Below, piece by piece: positions 35,790 to 48,234 of a stretch of DNA of 64,000 nucleotides. The notes under the pieces were generated by a model, which saw only the letters and a list, made by a program, of their open reading frames with translations, had not been told where the DNA came from and made no database searches. Numbering within the stretch: position 1 is the stretch's first letter; every line of letters starts with the position of its first letter. The DNA is from Melastoma dodecandrum (lineage: Eukaryota; Streptophyta; Magnoliopsida; Myrtales; Melastomataceae), in NCBI GenBank assembly GCA_029817715.1, contig JARUPY010000538.1, forward strand, positions 9,858,001-9,922,000, in the 5' to 3' direction. The position numbers and the translations under genes were made by a program.

Positions 35790-36120
35790 TTGCAGGAGGG
35801 CGGTTTGTCGTGGCAACGGACGCGGGCAACTAGTTAAGGCAATAGAGGGAGGCCGCCGGTCGAGGAAATGAAGAGGGTCGGCAGGAGCGGCTGGTCGAGT
35901 CAACGAAGGAGGGCGGCTGGTCGAGTCTACGGTAGAGGACGAATAGGGCGACGCAACAAAAGAAAGAGGTCGGCTTGTCAAGCGACGCAATGAGGAGGAG
36001 GAGGATGGCTTGTCGGGTAACGCGATATAAAAGGAGGAGGGCTTTTCGGGTGATCCAATGGAGGAGGAGGACTGGTTGTCGGGCAAAGCAACGAAGGAGG
36101 AGGACGGCTTGTCGGGAGCG
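35790..36120. repeat. Degenerate minisatellite (gaggacggcttgtcggg-type unit)
   Basis: About eight imperfect copies of a 33-40 bp unit of the form 'ggaggaggacggcttgtcgggnaacgcaacgaa'. Copies become clearer toward the right end (about 35990-36117). The minus frame 35694-36086 reads as a Ser/Pro/Lys repeat ('DKPSSSSS') and is explained by the repeat. Confidence 0.75.
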
Positions 36121-36499
36121 GGTGTTTGAAATTATTCAAAGCCCCTTAATGCGACAATCCTGTAAGAATAGGATCGCCGACAGAAGGGTTGTTTTTTTCA
36201 TTCATTTCCCTTTTTCAGCATCCTTTTTACAAGATTGCCGCATTGGATGCAAATCAAGCAACCCTACAAGAAAAGGATTGCCGACGGAAAGCAATACATG
36301 AAACAAATAACTCTACCGACGTTCCTGCTATTACAGAATTACCTCATTTTATGTAAATCAGGCAATCCTGCAAGAACATGATTGTCTATTTGAGGTTTGA
36401 ATTTTTGACACTACTTACCCTCTCCGACAAAAATTTATAATAATTATTAGTTGACTAATCGATAAAAAAAAATCTATCCTACAATCAAGGATTATAAAA
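36121..36499. repeat. Scattered 'ggcaatcctgcaag/gattgcc' words
   Basis: Repeated short words 'caatcctgtaagaatagga', 'caaccctacaagaaaaggat' and 'caatcctgcaagaacatgat' occur at irregular spacing, with 'ttgccgacg' between them. They are related to the array at 4319-4860. No gene. Confidence 0.5.
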
Positions 36500-38149
36500 A
36501 AAAATGGGCAATGATTTGTGGAGGATCGTTGATGAAGGCTTTGAAAAAGACGACGAATTGTCAAATGAGGAAGAAGGTGCTAGAGAACAAGAAAAGAAGG
36601 CAAAATAAAATGTCATGAAGAATGCGATGGCATTGCGGATCTTGCAACAATCCGTAAGCAGGACGATTTATCCGAAGCTTTATGGTCTCAAGAAGGTGAA
36701 AAAAGCACACTAAAGAAAGAGTTTCAATGCTCGAAAAAAGTGATTTCTATCAAGCTTCAAGACTTGTTGAGGGATTTTCACAACTTGGCCATGAAGGAGT
36801 CTGAAACGGTGAAAGATTTCTTCTCGAGAGTTGTAGAAATCATGAATCAAATCAACTGTTGCGGTGATAAAGTTCCCGACAAGAAGGTTGTGGAGAAAGT
36901 GTTGAGAAGCCTACAGCAGAAATTTGAGCACGTTGTTGCTGTGATGGAAGAAACGAAGAATCTGGGAGAAATTTCTGTGTATGAGCTAATGGGTTGTTCT
37001 CTTGAAGCACACGAAAGAAGAGTAAGTATTCAACTCCCATTGAACAAGCTTTTTAAATGAAGTTAAATGTTTCAGAAAAGAAGTCGGAGCAGAATGAGCG
37101 TACTGTGAACAACAACAGAGAGTTTTATGGTCGTGGACGTGGAGGCCGTTCTCGTGGAAGAGGCAGAGGACGTACAGCAAGCCAGCTTCGCAGTAGAGAA
37201 GACAATTCCTGGAGTAGATCTTGAAATTCAGAAGGTAGTTTTTATATTTGTAGAAAAGTTGGACATGAGACAAAGGATTGCTATTTTAAGTACAAGAGAT
37301 GCCGATTTCCAAATCATTCAGAACGAGATTGTTATTTTAAAGACAAGCAGCGCCGCAGCAACATGTTTGTCAAAATTCGGTAAATTTTCAAAATAAGAAG
37401 AATCAAAGCAAGCATTCTATTCTTGTTTCAATGCAATGCAAGATATGAATGAAGTGTGGTCTTTGGATAGTGGCCGTAACAATCATATGACAGGAAATAA
37501 GGAAAACTTTGTGGAGATCGACAACAGCTATAACTCGCTGTTAGAGTTTGGAGACAGCAAAAAGATAAAGATTGAAGGAAAGGGAATCGTTGCTGTGAGA
37601 GCAGTAAATTGTGAAGAAAAGTAGATTAATGATGTGTTTTATTCTCCAAGCATTGCTCAGAATCTTTTGAGCGTGGGACAAATGATGAAGAGAGGTTATA
37701 AGATTACCTTTGCTGATGATCGAAGAAGTACGTCAGGATATCTTTTCTGTCTTGGAACAAAACCCATCTCCTGAAGTTCAAAGAAGCAAGCTACTGTAGC
37801 ATTATTATCGGCGGAAGCAGAATACATTGCAGCAAATGAAGCAATTCGTGAAGCAATATGGTTAAGAATGTTATTGCTGGAGTTACAGCAGAAGGTTGCT
37901 CATCCAACAACAGTATTTTGTGACAATCAGTCAGTCATTGCTATGACGAAGAACCCCGTATTTAATGCAAAGGTCGAAACATATTAAATTACGCCACCAC
38001 TTTATCAGAGAAGTAGTGATGAAGAAGTTGATAATTATGGAGTTTATCCATACCCAGGATCAGCCCGCTGATGTTCTAACAAAGGCCGTAAATTTCGAGA
38101 AGCTTTGAGTTGTTTAAGAAGTTTCCGAAGATTACAAATTAAGAGGTGG
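36500..38149 (+). mobile_element. Internally deleted Ty1/copia element (gag-PR joined to RNase H)
   Basis: Plus-strand remains in order: gag (UBN2 type) from about 36510, clearest at 36740-37060 ('DFFSRVVEIMNQI', 'VEKVLRSLQQKFEHVV'); a decayed zinc knuckle near 37250-37290 ('ICRKVGHETKDC'); and protease at 37436-37710 ('VWSLDSGRNNHMTGNKENF', 'FYSPSIAQNLLSVGQM'). The reading then jumps near 37720 straight into the copia RNase H ('RRSTSGYLF', 'LSAEAEYIAANEAIREAIWL', 'FCDNQSV'). Integrase and most of RT are missing, and several stops and frame changes occur. The 5' LTR is not found. Confidence 0.85.
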
Positions 38150-38505
38150 TGTTAAATGTCATGTTAAATGACGTATTAATTTGCAATCCCATTACTTGTG
38201 TAGTGGGGTGGTGTTAATGGCCTAGGAAATAAATGGGAGTTAATGACCTAATAACTAGGGTAGAGTAAATGCTTTCTCTAGATCTTTCTATGACACTAAA
38301 AAGGGATAAACAATCTCCAAATGATGTAATGCGTGTAAGAAAAAGACCAACAAGGTATTTTGGTCGTAAGAAAAGAAAAAAGCTCTGCAGTTAGCCAAAT
38401 ATCCTTTCCAAATTTCGTTGTTCCTTATTTCCAGAAACATTTCGTTGTGTCATAGCAGTTATGTAAAACCCTTCCAGGAATACAACAAAGCACCGCTTTC
38501 CAAAC
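38150..38505 (+). mobile_element. 3' LTR of the copia remnant
   Basis: Follows the purine-rich 'aagaggtgg' and begins TGTTAAATG, the usual copia TGTT start. A possible AACA end is at 38505, but with no second LTR for comparison this end is approximate. Confidence 0.55.
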
Positions 38506-38775
38506 AATCACAAAATCTTTATGGTAACAATTTCAAAATTTTTCTTTTATTAACCAATCTAAAGGTATTGTTTCATTTATGATCATAACGTGATGCGGTC
38601 AATGAAAATGTTCTACATGACATAATAAAATACCTTATTTTTCTATGTGATTTTATTTGAACAAACTAAGGTACACTTAAATAAACACAAACCCAAAACA
38701 AAGTAATAGTCAAACCTTGCTATTCTTCCCGAAACTGAAGACGAACCGTAAAAATACCTAATTCTCCTCGGCAAG
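38506..38775. other. Non-coding
   Basis: AT-rich spacer between the copia LTR and the PPR pseudogene. Less than 300 bp, nothing recognised. Confidence 0.35.
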
Positions 38776-39498
38776 CTCCTCCACGCCGCCTACGATTGCT
38801 CCCTTCCTTATTTCGAGCTTCTCTTCCTCTCCTCACCTCGCGCCCCCGATGCCTTCATGTACAACACCCTCACGCGTGCATTCTCCGAATCACATTGCCC
38901 GGAGAGATCCTTCCTTTATTTCAACCACTTGCTTCGCCCAGGTTCGGCCTTCACCGTGGATAGGTTCTCCCTCTCCTTAGCGGCGAAAGCTGCCTCGGGT
39001 CCGTCAAACGCAGGCTCTGTGCCCATGTCTTCGTCAGGACGACACTGGTCAACATGTACGGGGAGTGCCGAGAAATTGGGCATGCTTGAAAGATGTTCGA
39101 TGAAATGACCGTCAGGAACGACGTGCCATGGAATGCGATCATCAATGGATGTTTTAGATGTGGGCACATCGAGCTTGACCTGGGTTTATTTAGGGACATG
39201 TCATCGAAGTGTTCCACCTCTATAATGTCTTGCTCACTGTTTACCTAGACCTCGAGCAGGCTAAGGTTGTCTTTTATGAAATACCGTCAAAGGATGTGTG
39301 TCGTGAAGCACTATGATTACTGGATTCACCCCAAACGGTTTCTTTGACGAGGCTTTCAGCTTGTTTAGGGATATGCTACTGGCTTGGGCAAGGCTATATG
39401 AAGAGCTTGACGGTAGTCGTTTTTGCTTTTGCGGATGTTGGGAATTTCGAGCTTGCGAGGGTCTTACATGGGTTGCTTGAGAAACGTGGATTGACATG
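38776..39498 (+). pseudogene. Pentatricopeptide repeat (PPR) protein pseudogene
   Basis: Three frames together give a PLS-class PPR N-terminal half: 'PDAFMYNTLTRAFSESHCPE' and 'RSFLYFNHLLRPGSAFTVDR' (38855-38960); then, shifted, 'KMFDEMTVRNDVPWNAIING' with 'CFRCGHIELDLGLFRDM' (39090-39200); then pieces of the next repeats ('AKVVFYEIPSKDV', 'NGFFDEAFSLFRDMLL', 'NFELARVLHGLLEKRGL', up to 39498). PPR proteins bind organellar RNA. This copy has several indels and stops, is cut off after about four repeats, and lacks C-terminal E/DYW motifs. No intron is needed, as is usual for the family. Confidence 0.8.
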
Positions 39499-40231
39499 AA
39501 TCACTTGATACCCTCTTCGGTTTGGAAAATAAAAATCCACGTTAGTTTGTTAGAATAAAACCACGTAAGAAAATAAGATATTTCGTTATGCCAGGTGAGA
39601 TACATTGACAGCGTCACGTTAATGTCATAAATGAAACCATGAATTTAGATCGGACAATAGATGAAACAATTTGAAGTTGTTATCACAAATAAAAGATGGC
39701 CAATAATAGTTAAGACTATAAACATATATCTTACTTAAAAATTAAAAGAGAACACTTTTGAAAATTTATATAAAACACTAGAACACACATGTTTGTTCAC
39801 ACTCATTAAAACTCAAAATGGGAGAGAACCTAATAGAGCCAAATCAAGTAATATCTTTCCTAAACACCATTTATATATACATATAGTCAAAATATATAGT
39901 AATATAAAAAACTGTTACGGAACTTTTTGTTTTTGTCAAAAACTTAGTTTGCTATACAAGTTTATTATTAACTTCTGGTGTTTAATTTTTATGGCCCGTC
40001 GCAGATGGAATTCGTTCATTTTACTTACCTGTAATTAATGGTGTCCACCGTGTCACCCACATGTTTTCCTTGTTGGCTATTACACGCACCTCAAAAGGAG
40101 CCCAAAGATGGTTTTTTATTTTTAATTTCCTTTTTCCCAAACCTCTGAAGCCCTAATCGCTCCCTTTCGGTACATGTTAAAGTATCTCGGAACCGTAACT
40201 TCAGGTAAGTGAAATTTGCCTTTGATTGAAA
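39499..40231. other. Non-coding
   Basis: AT-rich. No gene or element recognised. Confidence 0.35.
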
Positions 40232-40724
40232 ATGAGTGAAGAAGTTTGTAATGAAACCTCCGTTGGATCTGGGGTGTCGAGCTCGATTGTGTGCGGGCGT
40301 GTTTTCATGCCTGACAGGAGGGTGGTCTTATACACTTCTTGAAGCAATAGGAACTCGAGTCGTCGATTCATGTGTTGTTCTTTCTGGAAAGTAATATTCG
40401 ACATTGTTGTTGGTTGAATTTGTGGCTGTTACAATTTAATAGAATTTTTGGGTATTGTGTGTTAATGATGAATGTGGCTATTTCGAGTGGATGGACGAGG
40501 GTTTTCCTGATCGGCAAAAAGAAGTCATAAATCGACTCATCGAATCGAATAAGATGTTGGAGGATAAGATGGAATTGCTGCAAAACAAGTATGATTTTAA
40601 AGAAGATCGTATTAAGAAGCCGGAAGCCAAGATTGAGAAGTTGAAGAATGTTAAAATGCATGATCAACAAGCTATCGAACATAGGATAGCTAAACTGAAG
40701 ACTGAGTTGCATTGTTGTGGATAA
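40232..40724 (+). pseudogene. GRF-type zinc-finger protein pseudogene
   Basis: Possible exon 1 from ATG 40232 to 40390 (donor GT at 40391), and an exon 2 around 40436-40724. Exon 2 reads 'CVNDECGYFEWMDEGFPD', the second half of a plant GRF zinc finger (CG-F-W-D). A 60-residue coiled coil follows ('INRLIESNKMLEDKMELLQN', then Lys/Glu-rich to the stop). Exon 1 keeps a weak first half ('CGRVFMPDRRVVLYTS' then 'SNRNSSRRF') but is broken by an in-frame TGA between these words. Small GRF-plus-coiled-coil proteins are common in plant genomes and often TE-linked. With the stop, a pseudogene is more likely than a working gene. Confidence 0.6.
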
Positions 40725-41030
40725 TATTATACATTTGGTATTTTTGTTAGGGGATAATATTTTGCATTCGATATTTTTGTTAGGGGACAATATTCTGCAT
40801 TGTTTGGGATAATATTCTGCATTGTATCTTGATAATATTCATGACGCCATGATACTACAAATCCAAAACTCCCCGACAACCAAAATATTCTAACAGTCTG
40901 GCTAACAACAAAATATAATAGCATGCTCTTATCCCAGAGGTGCATCTGCTGCAGCTGTGCTTCTACAGTTTGGCGAAAATTTCAAAACTTTGGTCGTCCT
41001 TTCCCTCTTGATGTGGGGACGGCACCGAAA
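40725..41030. repeat. Short tandem words 'gggataatattytgcattc'
   Basis: Four to five adjacent short copies of a 'ggataatatt(c/t)tgcatt' motif lie at about 40717-40830, with a unit near 28-37 bp. The rest is non-coding up to the gypsy LTR. Confidence 0.6.
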
Positions 41031-41856
41031 TGATGATTCTACTACCGGAACAATGCGGGTTACGTCTCTAAAGATGCGGAAAGGAGTGACGAATCAATGG
41101 TCGAAAGATGTGTAAGGAATGGTGACAATGAAAGGGGGCAGAAACGAGGTGGCTGAAATAACGAATTGGAGTTAGGCGAAAAGGATAGGTTGAGAACAAC
41201 CACCACGGATACAGATACACCACCGTGATAGAAGACTTAGATAGATACTTGTCTATCCCACAGATACAGATATGCCATCGTGAATAAGAACGAGTGAGAG
41301 GCACAACGCAGAGGATACAGATACACCACCACCAGTTGAAACACTCTACTCAATCCGCACTTGGAATCCACCAAATGAAGAACGAGATTGGAAGATAATC
41401 CACTCACTTCGGACAGAAAGACTCAAGTCTATTTCTGAGTTTGAAAGTCTAAATAATATGATTAAATGACAATACAAAGGCATCTTATATAGTAGCCTTG
41501 AAAGGAAAAGAAATAAATGCAAAACTTTGAATCTAAAATGATGCATGCATGGCTAGATTCATGGACAAACCATAAATGGCTTATTGGAAATGCAACAAAA
41601 GTAATTTCTAATGCATTAATGGAAAGGTGCATAAATGATCTAGGAACTCGAGATGCATTCAATATGAGGTGCTCAAATTCCTTTAGTCGGATCTCTTCGC
41701 CTGAATGGCTTCGTCGCTTAAACCACTCATCACCTGAAAGATCCGTCGCTCGGTCCCTTTCGTCGCCTCACTTAGTCGATGACGAGCAAGTTGATACCCC
41801 TAGGAAGCGATGATGGCTGAGGTGGGAGCAAAGCGTCGACCATCCTTGGATCATCA
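41031..41856 (-). mobile_element. 3' LTR of gypsy element A2
   Basis: TG...CA ends with inverted TGATGAT termini (plus strand TGATGATTC ... GGATCATCA). Its inner block matches family A ('cggatacagatacaccaccgtg', 'gcacttggaatccaccaaatg', 'ccactcacttcgg'). On the minus strand the polypurine tract ACAAGGGGA (41857-41865) sits immediately before the LTR start. Confidence 0.85.
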
Positions 41857-44800
41857 TCCCCTTGTTGACAAGATTTTTCCCTCAAACTCACATCATCGTC
41901 ATCCTCAACAAACGGAATGAGGTCCTTGATGTTGAAAGTGGCGAAAACGCCATATTCTCCTGGTAGATCAACCTTGTAAGCGTTGCAATAATTCGCTCTA
42001 CTATCCTAAAGTGACCTTCCGCTCGAGGCATCAACTTGTTTTTCCTCTTCGCGGGGAATCGTTCCTTCTTCATGAATCCACACCAACTCTCCTGGCTGAA
42101 AAATTTTCTCTTTACGTCTACGATTGGTTTTCTCCTGATAATGCTGATTAGCCTTCTTGATCTGGACGCGAATCTTCTCATGGAGCAATCTCGTATCCTT
42201 CGCACGTCTTTGACATCTCGACTGACTGTACAAGAATCAACAAGAGGCATTAGTTCGACAGGAATTAAGGGGTTGAGGCCATATTCTACCTCAAATGGCG
42301 AGGACTTGGTTGTAGAACTCGGTGCACTATTGTAGGCGAACTCTACATGAGCTGGCATGATGCCCCAATCCTTCTGATTCTTCGAAACCAAGGTTCGAAA
42401 AATTGCAGCCATGGTTCAATTGACAACCTCCATCTGGTCATCGGTCTGAGGATGATATGCCATGCTGAATACGAGTTTGGTTCCCATCTTGTGAAATAAT
42501 GTCTTCCACAAGTAACTTAGGAACTACGTCGCGATGTGATCGATCGACTTAAGTACTTCAAGCAACATGAGCACTTCTCAAAAATAAATGTCCACTATGT
42601 TGGTTGCATCGTTCATCTTTTAGCATTGCATGAAGTGTACCATCTTCGAAAATAGATCGACCACAACTATGATCGAATCCTTCCTCCAATGCGTCCTAGG
42701 TAAACCCAACACAAAATCCATACTCACATGCTCCCATGGTCGCTCAGGTACTGGAACTGGAGTATACAATTCTAGGGACTGGACTCAATTCTTCGCCTGT
42801 TGGCAGATATCACATCTCGAGATAAGACTTCACACTTACTTCTCCATTCGGGGCCAATAGAAATTTTACTGCAACATCGACAATGTTTTTGTTGACTCCA
42901 AAGTGTCCGGCGATTCCTCCTCCATGGACTTCTTGAATGAGTAGCTCTCACGTCGAACTCATGGGAATGCACAACTTAGAATCACGAAAGAGAAATCCAT
43001 TCACTTGGCGTAATCGATCGACCGCCTGAGTGGTGCATTGCGCGAAGATCCCTCTAAATTCTTCGTCGTCCTTGTATAGATCCTTCCGGTACTCGAAACC
43101 ATTGAGCTTGGTCTCCATTGCGAACAACAAGATCATGTTCCTTAAAAGAGCGTCTGCATCTACGCTCTTCGCTCCGAGTTTGTGCTTGAGCGCGAAAGTG
43201 AAAAATTGAACGAACTCTACCCATTTGGCATGTCGCTGACTAAGCTTGTGCTGACCATTGATGTATTTGAGGGCTTCATGGTCGGTGTGCAGCACGAACC
43301 CTCCAGGCAAAATAATGGCTCCACGTCTCTAAAACTCGAACGATGGCTAGGGACACCTTATCGTACATCGAGTAGTTGAGTTTTGCACCATTGAGCTTCT
43401 CGTTGAAGTAAGCGATGGGCCTCCGTTTCTGTATCAATACTCCTCCTATTCCAACTCTGGATGCGTCGCATTCGACTTTGAACATCTTTGCAAAATTAGA
43501 TAAGGCGAGAACGGGTGCTTCTCATAGACTCTTCTTCAGTCGCTCGAAACTAGCTTATGTGGCAGAAGTCCACTCAAACTTATCTTCTTTTAGGCCCTCT
43601 GTGAGAGGGGCTAAAACCTCGAATGAACATCCTGTAGAACCATGCTAAGCCATGGAAGCTCATGGAAACTCTTTGGCATCGGCCTCTCCCTGATTGCTTC
43701 GATTTTGCTTTCGTCGACTTCGATTCATCTGACACTACGAAACCAAGTAATTCTACACTTGGTCGGAAGAACTCACACTTCTTGAGATTCTCCTACAGCT
43801 TCTCATTACGAAGGGTGTTAAACACTATTCGAAAGTTCTCAACATGCTCGTCGATGCCGTTGTTGTAGATTAGAATGTTGTCGAAGTAGACTTCCATAAA
43901 ATTCCCCATGAATAGTCGCAAGACATGGGTCATCAATCGCATGAAAGTGTTGGACGTGTTCGACAAACCAAAAGACATCACCAACAATTCGTACAACCCG
44001 TACTTGGTCTTGAAGGTTGTCTTCCACTCGTCACCTTCCTTCATTCAAATCTGGTGGTAGACGCTTTGCAAATCGACGTTCGAGAACATGTGCACTCCAT
44101 GCAACTCATCCAACATGTCTTTTAATCGAGGAATGGGAAAATGATACTTCACCGTGATTTTGTTGATCGCTCGACTGTCCATGCACATTTTCCATGTGCC
44201 ATCTTTTTTTGGTACTAATATGGCTGGAAAGAGCAATGGGTCAAGCTCTCTCATACCATACCTTTCTCAAGTAGCTTAGCGACCCACCTTTGAAGTTCCC
44301 TTGCTTCCTCGGGGTTGGATCGATAAGCTGGTCAGTTGGGAAGGGACGTTCCTGGAACCAAGTCGATCTAGTGTTGAATGCTTCGTAAATTTGGAAATTC
44401 GACTGGTAGCTCCTCTGGAAACACATCCTTGAACTCCTCGGGTATGGATACGGCTCGGGGATGGCTCATCGATTGACCCTCGGTTGCTTCGACAAGAACA
44501 AAAAAATAAGCCTTATCACCTTCATGTGGATCGCTCAAAGCAATTGGATTCCTTTGGCTGATCGGTAGATCGAATATGTTTCTATTACAAGCTGAGTGGT
44601 CAAGGACATCAAGGTGACCTTCTTCTCATCGATGTTGATGGAGTAGGTATTGCGATACCCGTCTTGCTGTGCGCATCAATCAAACTGCCATGGCGTCCCT
44701 AGAAGTAAGTGGCATGCGTCCATTAGAATGACATCGCAAATGACTTCATCCATGTAGCTTTTTCCAATCGAGAATGGAACTCGCGCTCACTGGGTCACTC

Positions 44801-44885
44801 GAACAGTTGAACCTGCTTTGAGCATGACTTGGAGTTCCTTGTTTAACTGGATTGTAGGATGGAAAATGGTTCCCTTCCTCCTCTT
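41857..44885 (-). mobile_element. 5'-truncated Ty3/gypsy element A2 (pol only)
   Basis: Minus-strand pol remains from about 44885 down: the protease/RT linker; RT (44254-43793, '[20 protein letters not shown]' and 'VYFDNILIY', where the catalytic FDD has become FDN); RNase H (43485-42948, '[14 protein letters not shown]', '[20 protein letters not shown]'); and integrase core and C-terminus (about 42900-41890, '[10 protein letters not shown]', '[14 protein letters not shown]', 'HVEFAYNSAPSSTTKSSPFE'). Gag, primer site and 5' LTR are missing. Several frameshifts and stops are present. Coding similarity and LTR words tie it to the element at 16350-21130, and it preserves the integrase that copy lost. 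Confidence 0.88.
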
Positions 44886-45007
44886 CCCCTTGCCAATTTG
44901 GCATAGATTTTCTCTTCAAATGTGTCACCTACAAATTCCTACAATGGAAAATAAAAAATTTATCACATTTTAGATTTCAAGAAAAATAGGGACTATCACG
45001 AACTAGC
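44886..45007. other. Non-coding junction
   Basis: Sequence after the broken 5' side of the gypsy element. No LTR found. Confidence 0.3.
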
Positions 45008-45190
45008 AGACCCAAAGCTAGCAAGTTCTCTTTGAAAATGTACATCTCCGAGTCAAGAATCATTTTCAAAAACCATAATAATGACAACCACATACTGGGT
45101 AGACCCAAAAATAGCAAGTTTTCCTCGAAAATGTACATCTCAAGGTCAAGCGTTATTTTGAAAAACCATAAAAATGAACACCAGGGGACC
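45008..45190. repeat. Tandem duplication, 93-bp unit
   Basis: Copies start 'agacccaaa' at 45008 and 45101. Both contain 'tagcaagtt', 'gaaaatgtacatctc' and 'aaaaaccata', with scattered mismatches. Confidence 0.8.
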
Positions 45191-45659
45191 ATCTCTGCAT
45201 TCAAGACCACGATTGCTTATCATTCATCCGTTCAACATCACAGGGTGGTTCTCGGTTTGGTCGAGGTGGAGCAGACTTGGAATGAGAAAGGGGTGGCTCA
45301 GTCGGGGGGTGGGACGTAGCTCTGGCCGGGATGTCGGGATGGGGCTCTAGCCAGAACGTCGAACGTCGAACGGGATGGAGCTCTGGCTGGGATGTTGAGA
45401 TGGGGCTCCGGGCAGGATGAGGAGTTGGCCCGGACGTCGGAAGGGACGGACCGGTCCGACTGGGTGGGGGAAGCAAGGTCAATAGATTGATTGTCTGGCC
45501 GCGGAGGAAGGGTTTTGCTTTGGGTGGGGCGGAGTGGGTTTAGTTCCTTTGGAAAATAAAGTCGATTGTGTGGTTGGGGTTGAAGAAAATTAGGGCATTT
45601 TTCGTTCCATTAGGCTTTTGTGATTAAATGTTTGTTTAATGATTAATTAGTCACGAAAT
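45191..45659. other. GC-rich stretch with short repeats
   Basis: Words of the form 'gggatggggctctggc' and 'agctctggccgggatgt' recur four or five times at 45310-45420. No gene. The minus frame 45201-45482 is Pro/Ser/His-rich because of them. Confidence 0.45.
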
Positions 45660-46770
45660 AATAAGAATTTGATCAAGATATTAATCTCATTAATATTTCT
45701 TACAGAAAGTTCTCAATGTGAGTAGCTTCTGTAGAGTAGATATTTGATTTCTGTTACACAGAAGGTCAAGACTCATCACCGAATCCTATTCAACAGATTT
45801 CAATTATTTGGTTTGGGGAAAATAGAATTAATGGTGACGGAGTTGAAAGCCATGTCAGTACCACATTAGCCTCCGTTAACGGGAAATAATAACATAGAAC
45901 AAATTTAAATTAACGGAGTAACGTCAGGATATAAGGAGATATTTTTTAAATGTTAGGCTAAAATCGGAAAAAAACAATTAAACTTTAGGCCATATTTGAT
46001 ATATTGGCCCTAAAATGGTTAGGAAATAGAAGGGTAATGGCACTAAAAACTATAGTGGTTCAACAAGCTTTGCCTACGTCCACTATTATCCAAAATTGGG
46101 ATGGTTCTAACTAATCAAGATGAAAATGTCAAAAGATGATTCTCGACCAAACCTCTACAGTACAAAAAATAATTCATGTACTTGGACGAAATTGCTACTG
46201 GCTACTGACTTTGATTTTGAATGTTTTCTCTAGAGGTGTTGTCGCCTGTACAACAACTCACTATGACTTTGGTTGTTCATTTCCCTCAAGACGACGAATC
46301 GTGACGTACCTCACGCGAGCACGTATCAGACCCTGTACAAATAGACAACAATTTATGTCTAAGGATGAATTTTCACTTCGAATCCACATGATATGCATGA
46401 TCCTCTCGAGATAGCGACTACATGGCATACCCCACGCGAGCACATAACTAACCCTACACAAGTAGACAATAGCCCTTGTCCATGGTTTTGCTGCACATAA
46501 AACGTAGGTACAAAACCTGGTCAGTCTCTCAGCTTCTACAATCGCGGTGTAACAACTACTCACTTCGGCCTACTGCACGTTGATACATTCACAATCATCA
46601 ATCCATACTCTAGATGCTGCTTGGAACGTCTCCTCCAACGGTATCTTTAGAGTTACAACCGAGTCCGTCGAGTCGATCACGTCATCCTAATAAAGGATTC
46701 GCCAATGATACAACATTCTACAACTCTCGGGTCTTCCGTGTGTGGTTATCATCGCCCATTACTCAGCAAA
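45660..46770. repeat. Dispersed repeat, copy 2 (unclassified family)
   Basis: 45665-45785 matches 1120-1235, and 46300-46770 matches parts of 1-560 (see those entries). The part between is AT-rich and has no recognised coding. Internal words 'cacgcgagcac' repeat at 46310 and 46432. No LTR ends could be fixed. Confidence 0.5.
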
Positions 46771-48234
46771 ACATTTTTTGCATTCTATTTTCTATATTTT
46801 TTGTTTCTATTCTCCACAGGTACATCCTAGATAGCACTAATTACACTGACGAATCAAGGTCTAAATGAAGAAACTAAATTTAATATAGTCTTCTGCACAA
46901 AAGAAACAAATGAGTTATGAATAAAGTTTCCTAATGTTTAATTAGGAGTAACCCACGACCAAATATCCGTTAGGGATCCGACTAGAATTAGTCATCTACC
47001 TTCTAGAATTATTACCATAGTTTCTTGTAAAACTTTCATAAATAATATTATGTCTTTTATTATGAAAGATATTGTTTACCTTATTCTTTGAAAATACGAT
47101 ATTTGATTTCGATCATATTAAACTTTATATTAATCGATAAGCATACTAAATAATTATATAATTATAAAAATATGAAAAGTTTCTCATAAGAGTTGCTATT
47201 GTAATGCTGTTCATGCTTCTACTTCTTGTAGAAGGTCATGCTTTTGTATTTCACGGAAGGTCATGCTTTTATATGACTTATCATCAAAACAATACTTACA
47301 AGTTCACGTCGCTAAGTAGAAAATCAATTTTGTCTACCCACAATGCTTAGAAAGAAATCGTTATTTAAAATAGTGACTTTTAAGTTTCTAGATGTAACAA
47401 TTTTATTAATTATAATTAACCACCATGAAATCGTTATTTCAAGTAGCGATTCCAAATTGCTTGATGTTTAAAGTAACGACTGACACTTATATCAATAATA
47501 ATTTAAGGGCGATAATAGCATAATTTCGAAAGTATTTGATTTTTCTTTAAACTAACATTAAAGTAACATTCTTGGAGGTTTGTTCGAATTTACCTATCAT
47601 TTAAAAAATTGATTAAATAATAGTCAGAATGTCTAAAATTCACTATTTACAATCCCTATGTTGCGGTTCATAACCGCGATCTGATCATCAACAATTCATC
47701 AAAAAATATTTCTAAGTAATTTAAAATTACGATTGAAACCGCAACCCTATCACATAAAGGCAGCAAATAGAAAATTTCCTAAATTACAACAAAAAAATTC
47801 AAACAAATAGTAAAACCTTACAATCCTCAACTTTCTTGCCTCCATGTCTTACCTATTGATGACATTGAACAGTAATAATAACAAGATGGACTTTGAGCAT
47901 GTCGTCTGGACTAGGGGTGAACATACGTTCCGGGTAAATTCGGGAATCGGTCGGAATCGGTATCATAAGGCCGGTGTCAGTACAGGTTCTCGAATTGATC
48001 GGATAGGTTCTAGGCTCTAAATTTTTTAAAACTGGCAGTACCAGGTACGGTTTTAGGTTATCCCCTCGGAACCAACCCGGAGAACCTAGTACTAATCTAA
48101 ATTTTATCCAACCTGTTCCTAAATTTTACTTTACCCAACTTGGTTCTGGTTCTCCCTTTGGCTCTAGAAGGAAGGGACAGTTAGTGTGGTCGGTTTACGT
48201 GCTTCATAATTAACCAAAGGAAAAGGAAATAAGC
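46771..48234. other. AT-rich non-coding, low-complexity
   Basis: No gene. 47430-47490 has 'gaaatcgttatttcaagtagcg', similar to 24960-25015. 47930-48170 is a stretch of recurring 'ggttcc/ggaacc' words ('cgggaatcggtcggaatcgg', 'cggaaccaacccggagaacc'). Confidence 0.4.

Noticed and set aside
35694..36086. 130-codon Ser/Pro-rich frame, minus strand
   Set aside because: Explained by the minisatellite at 35790-36120.
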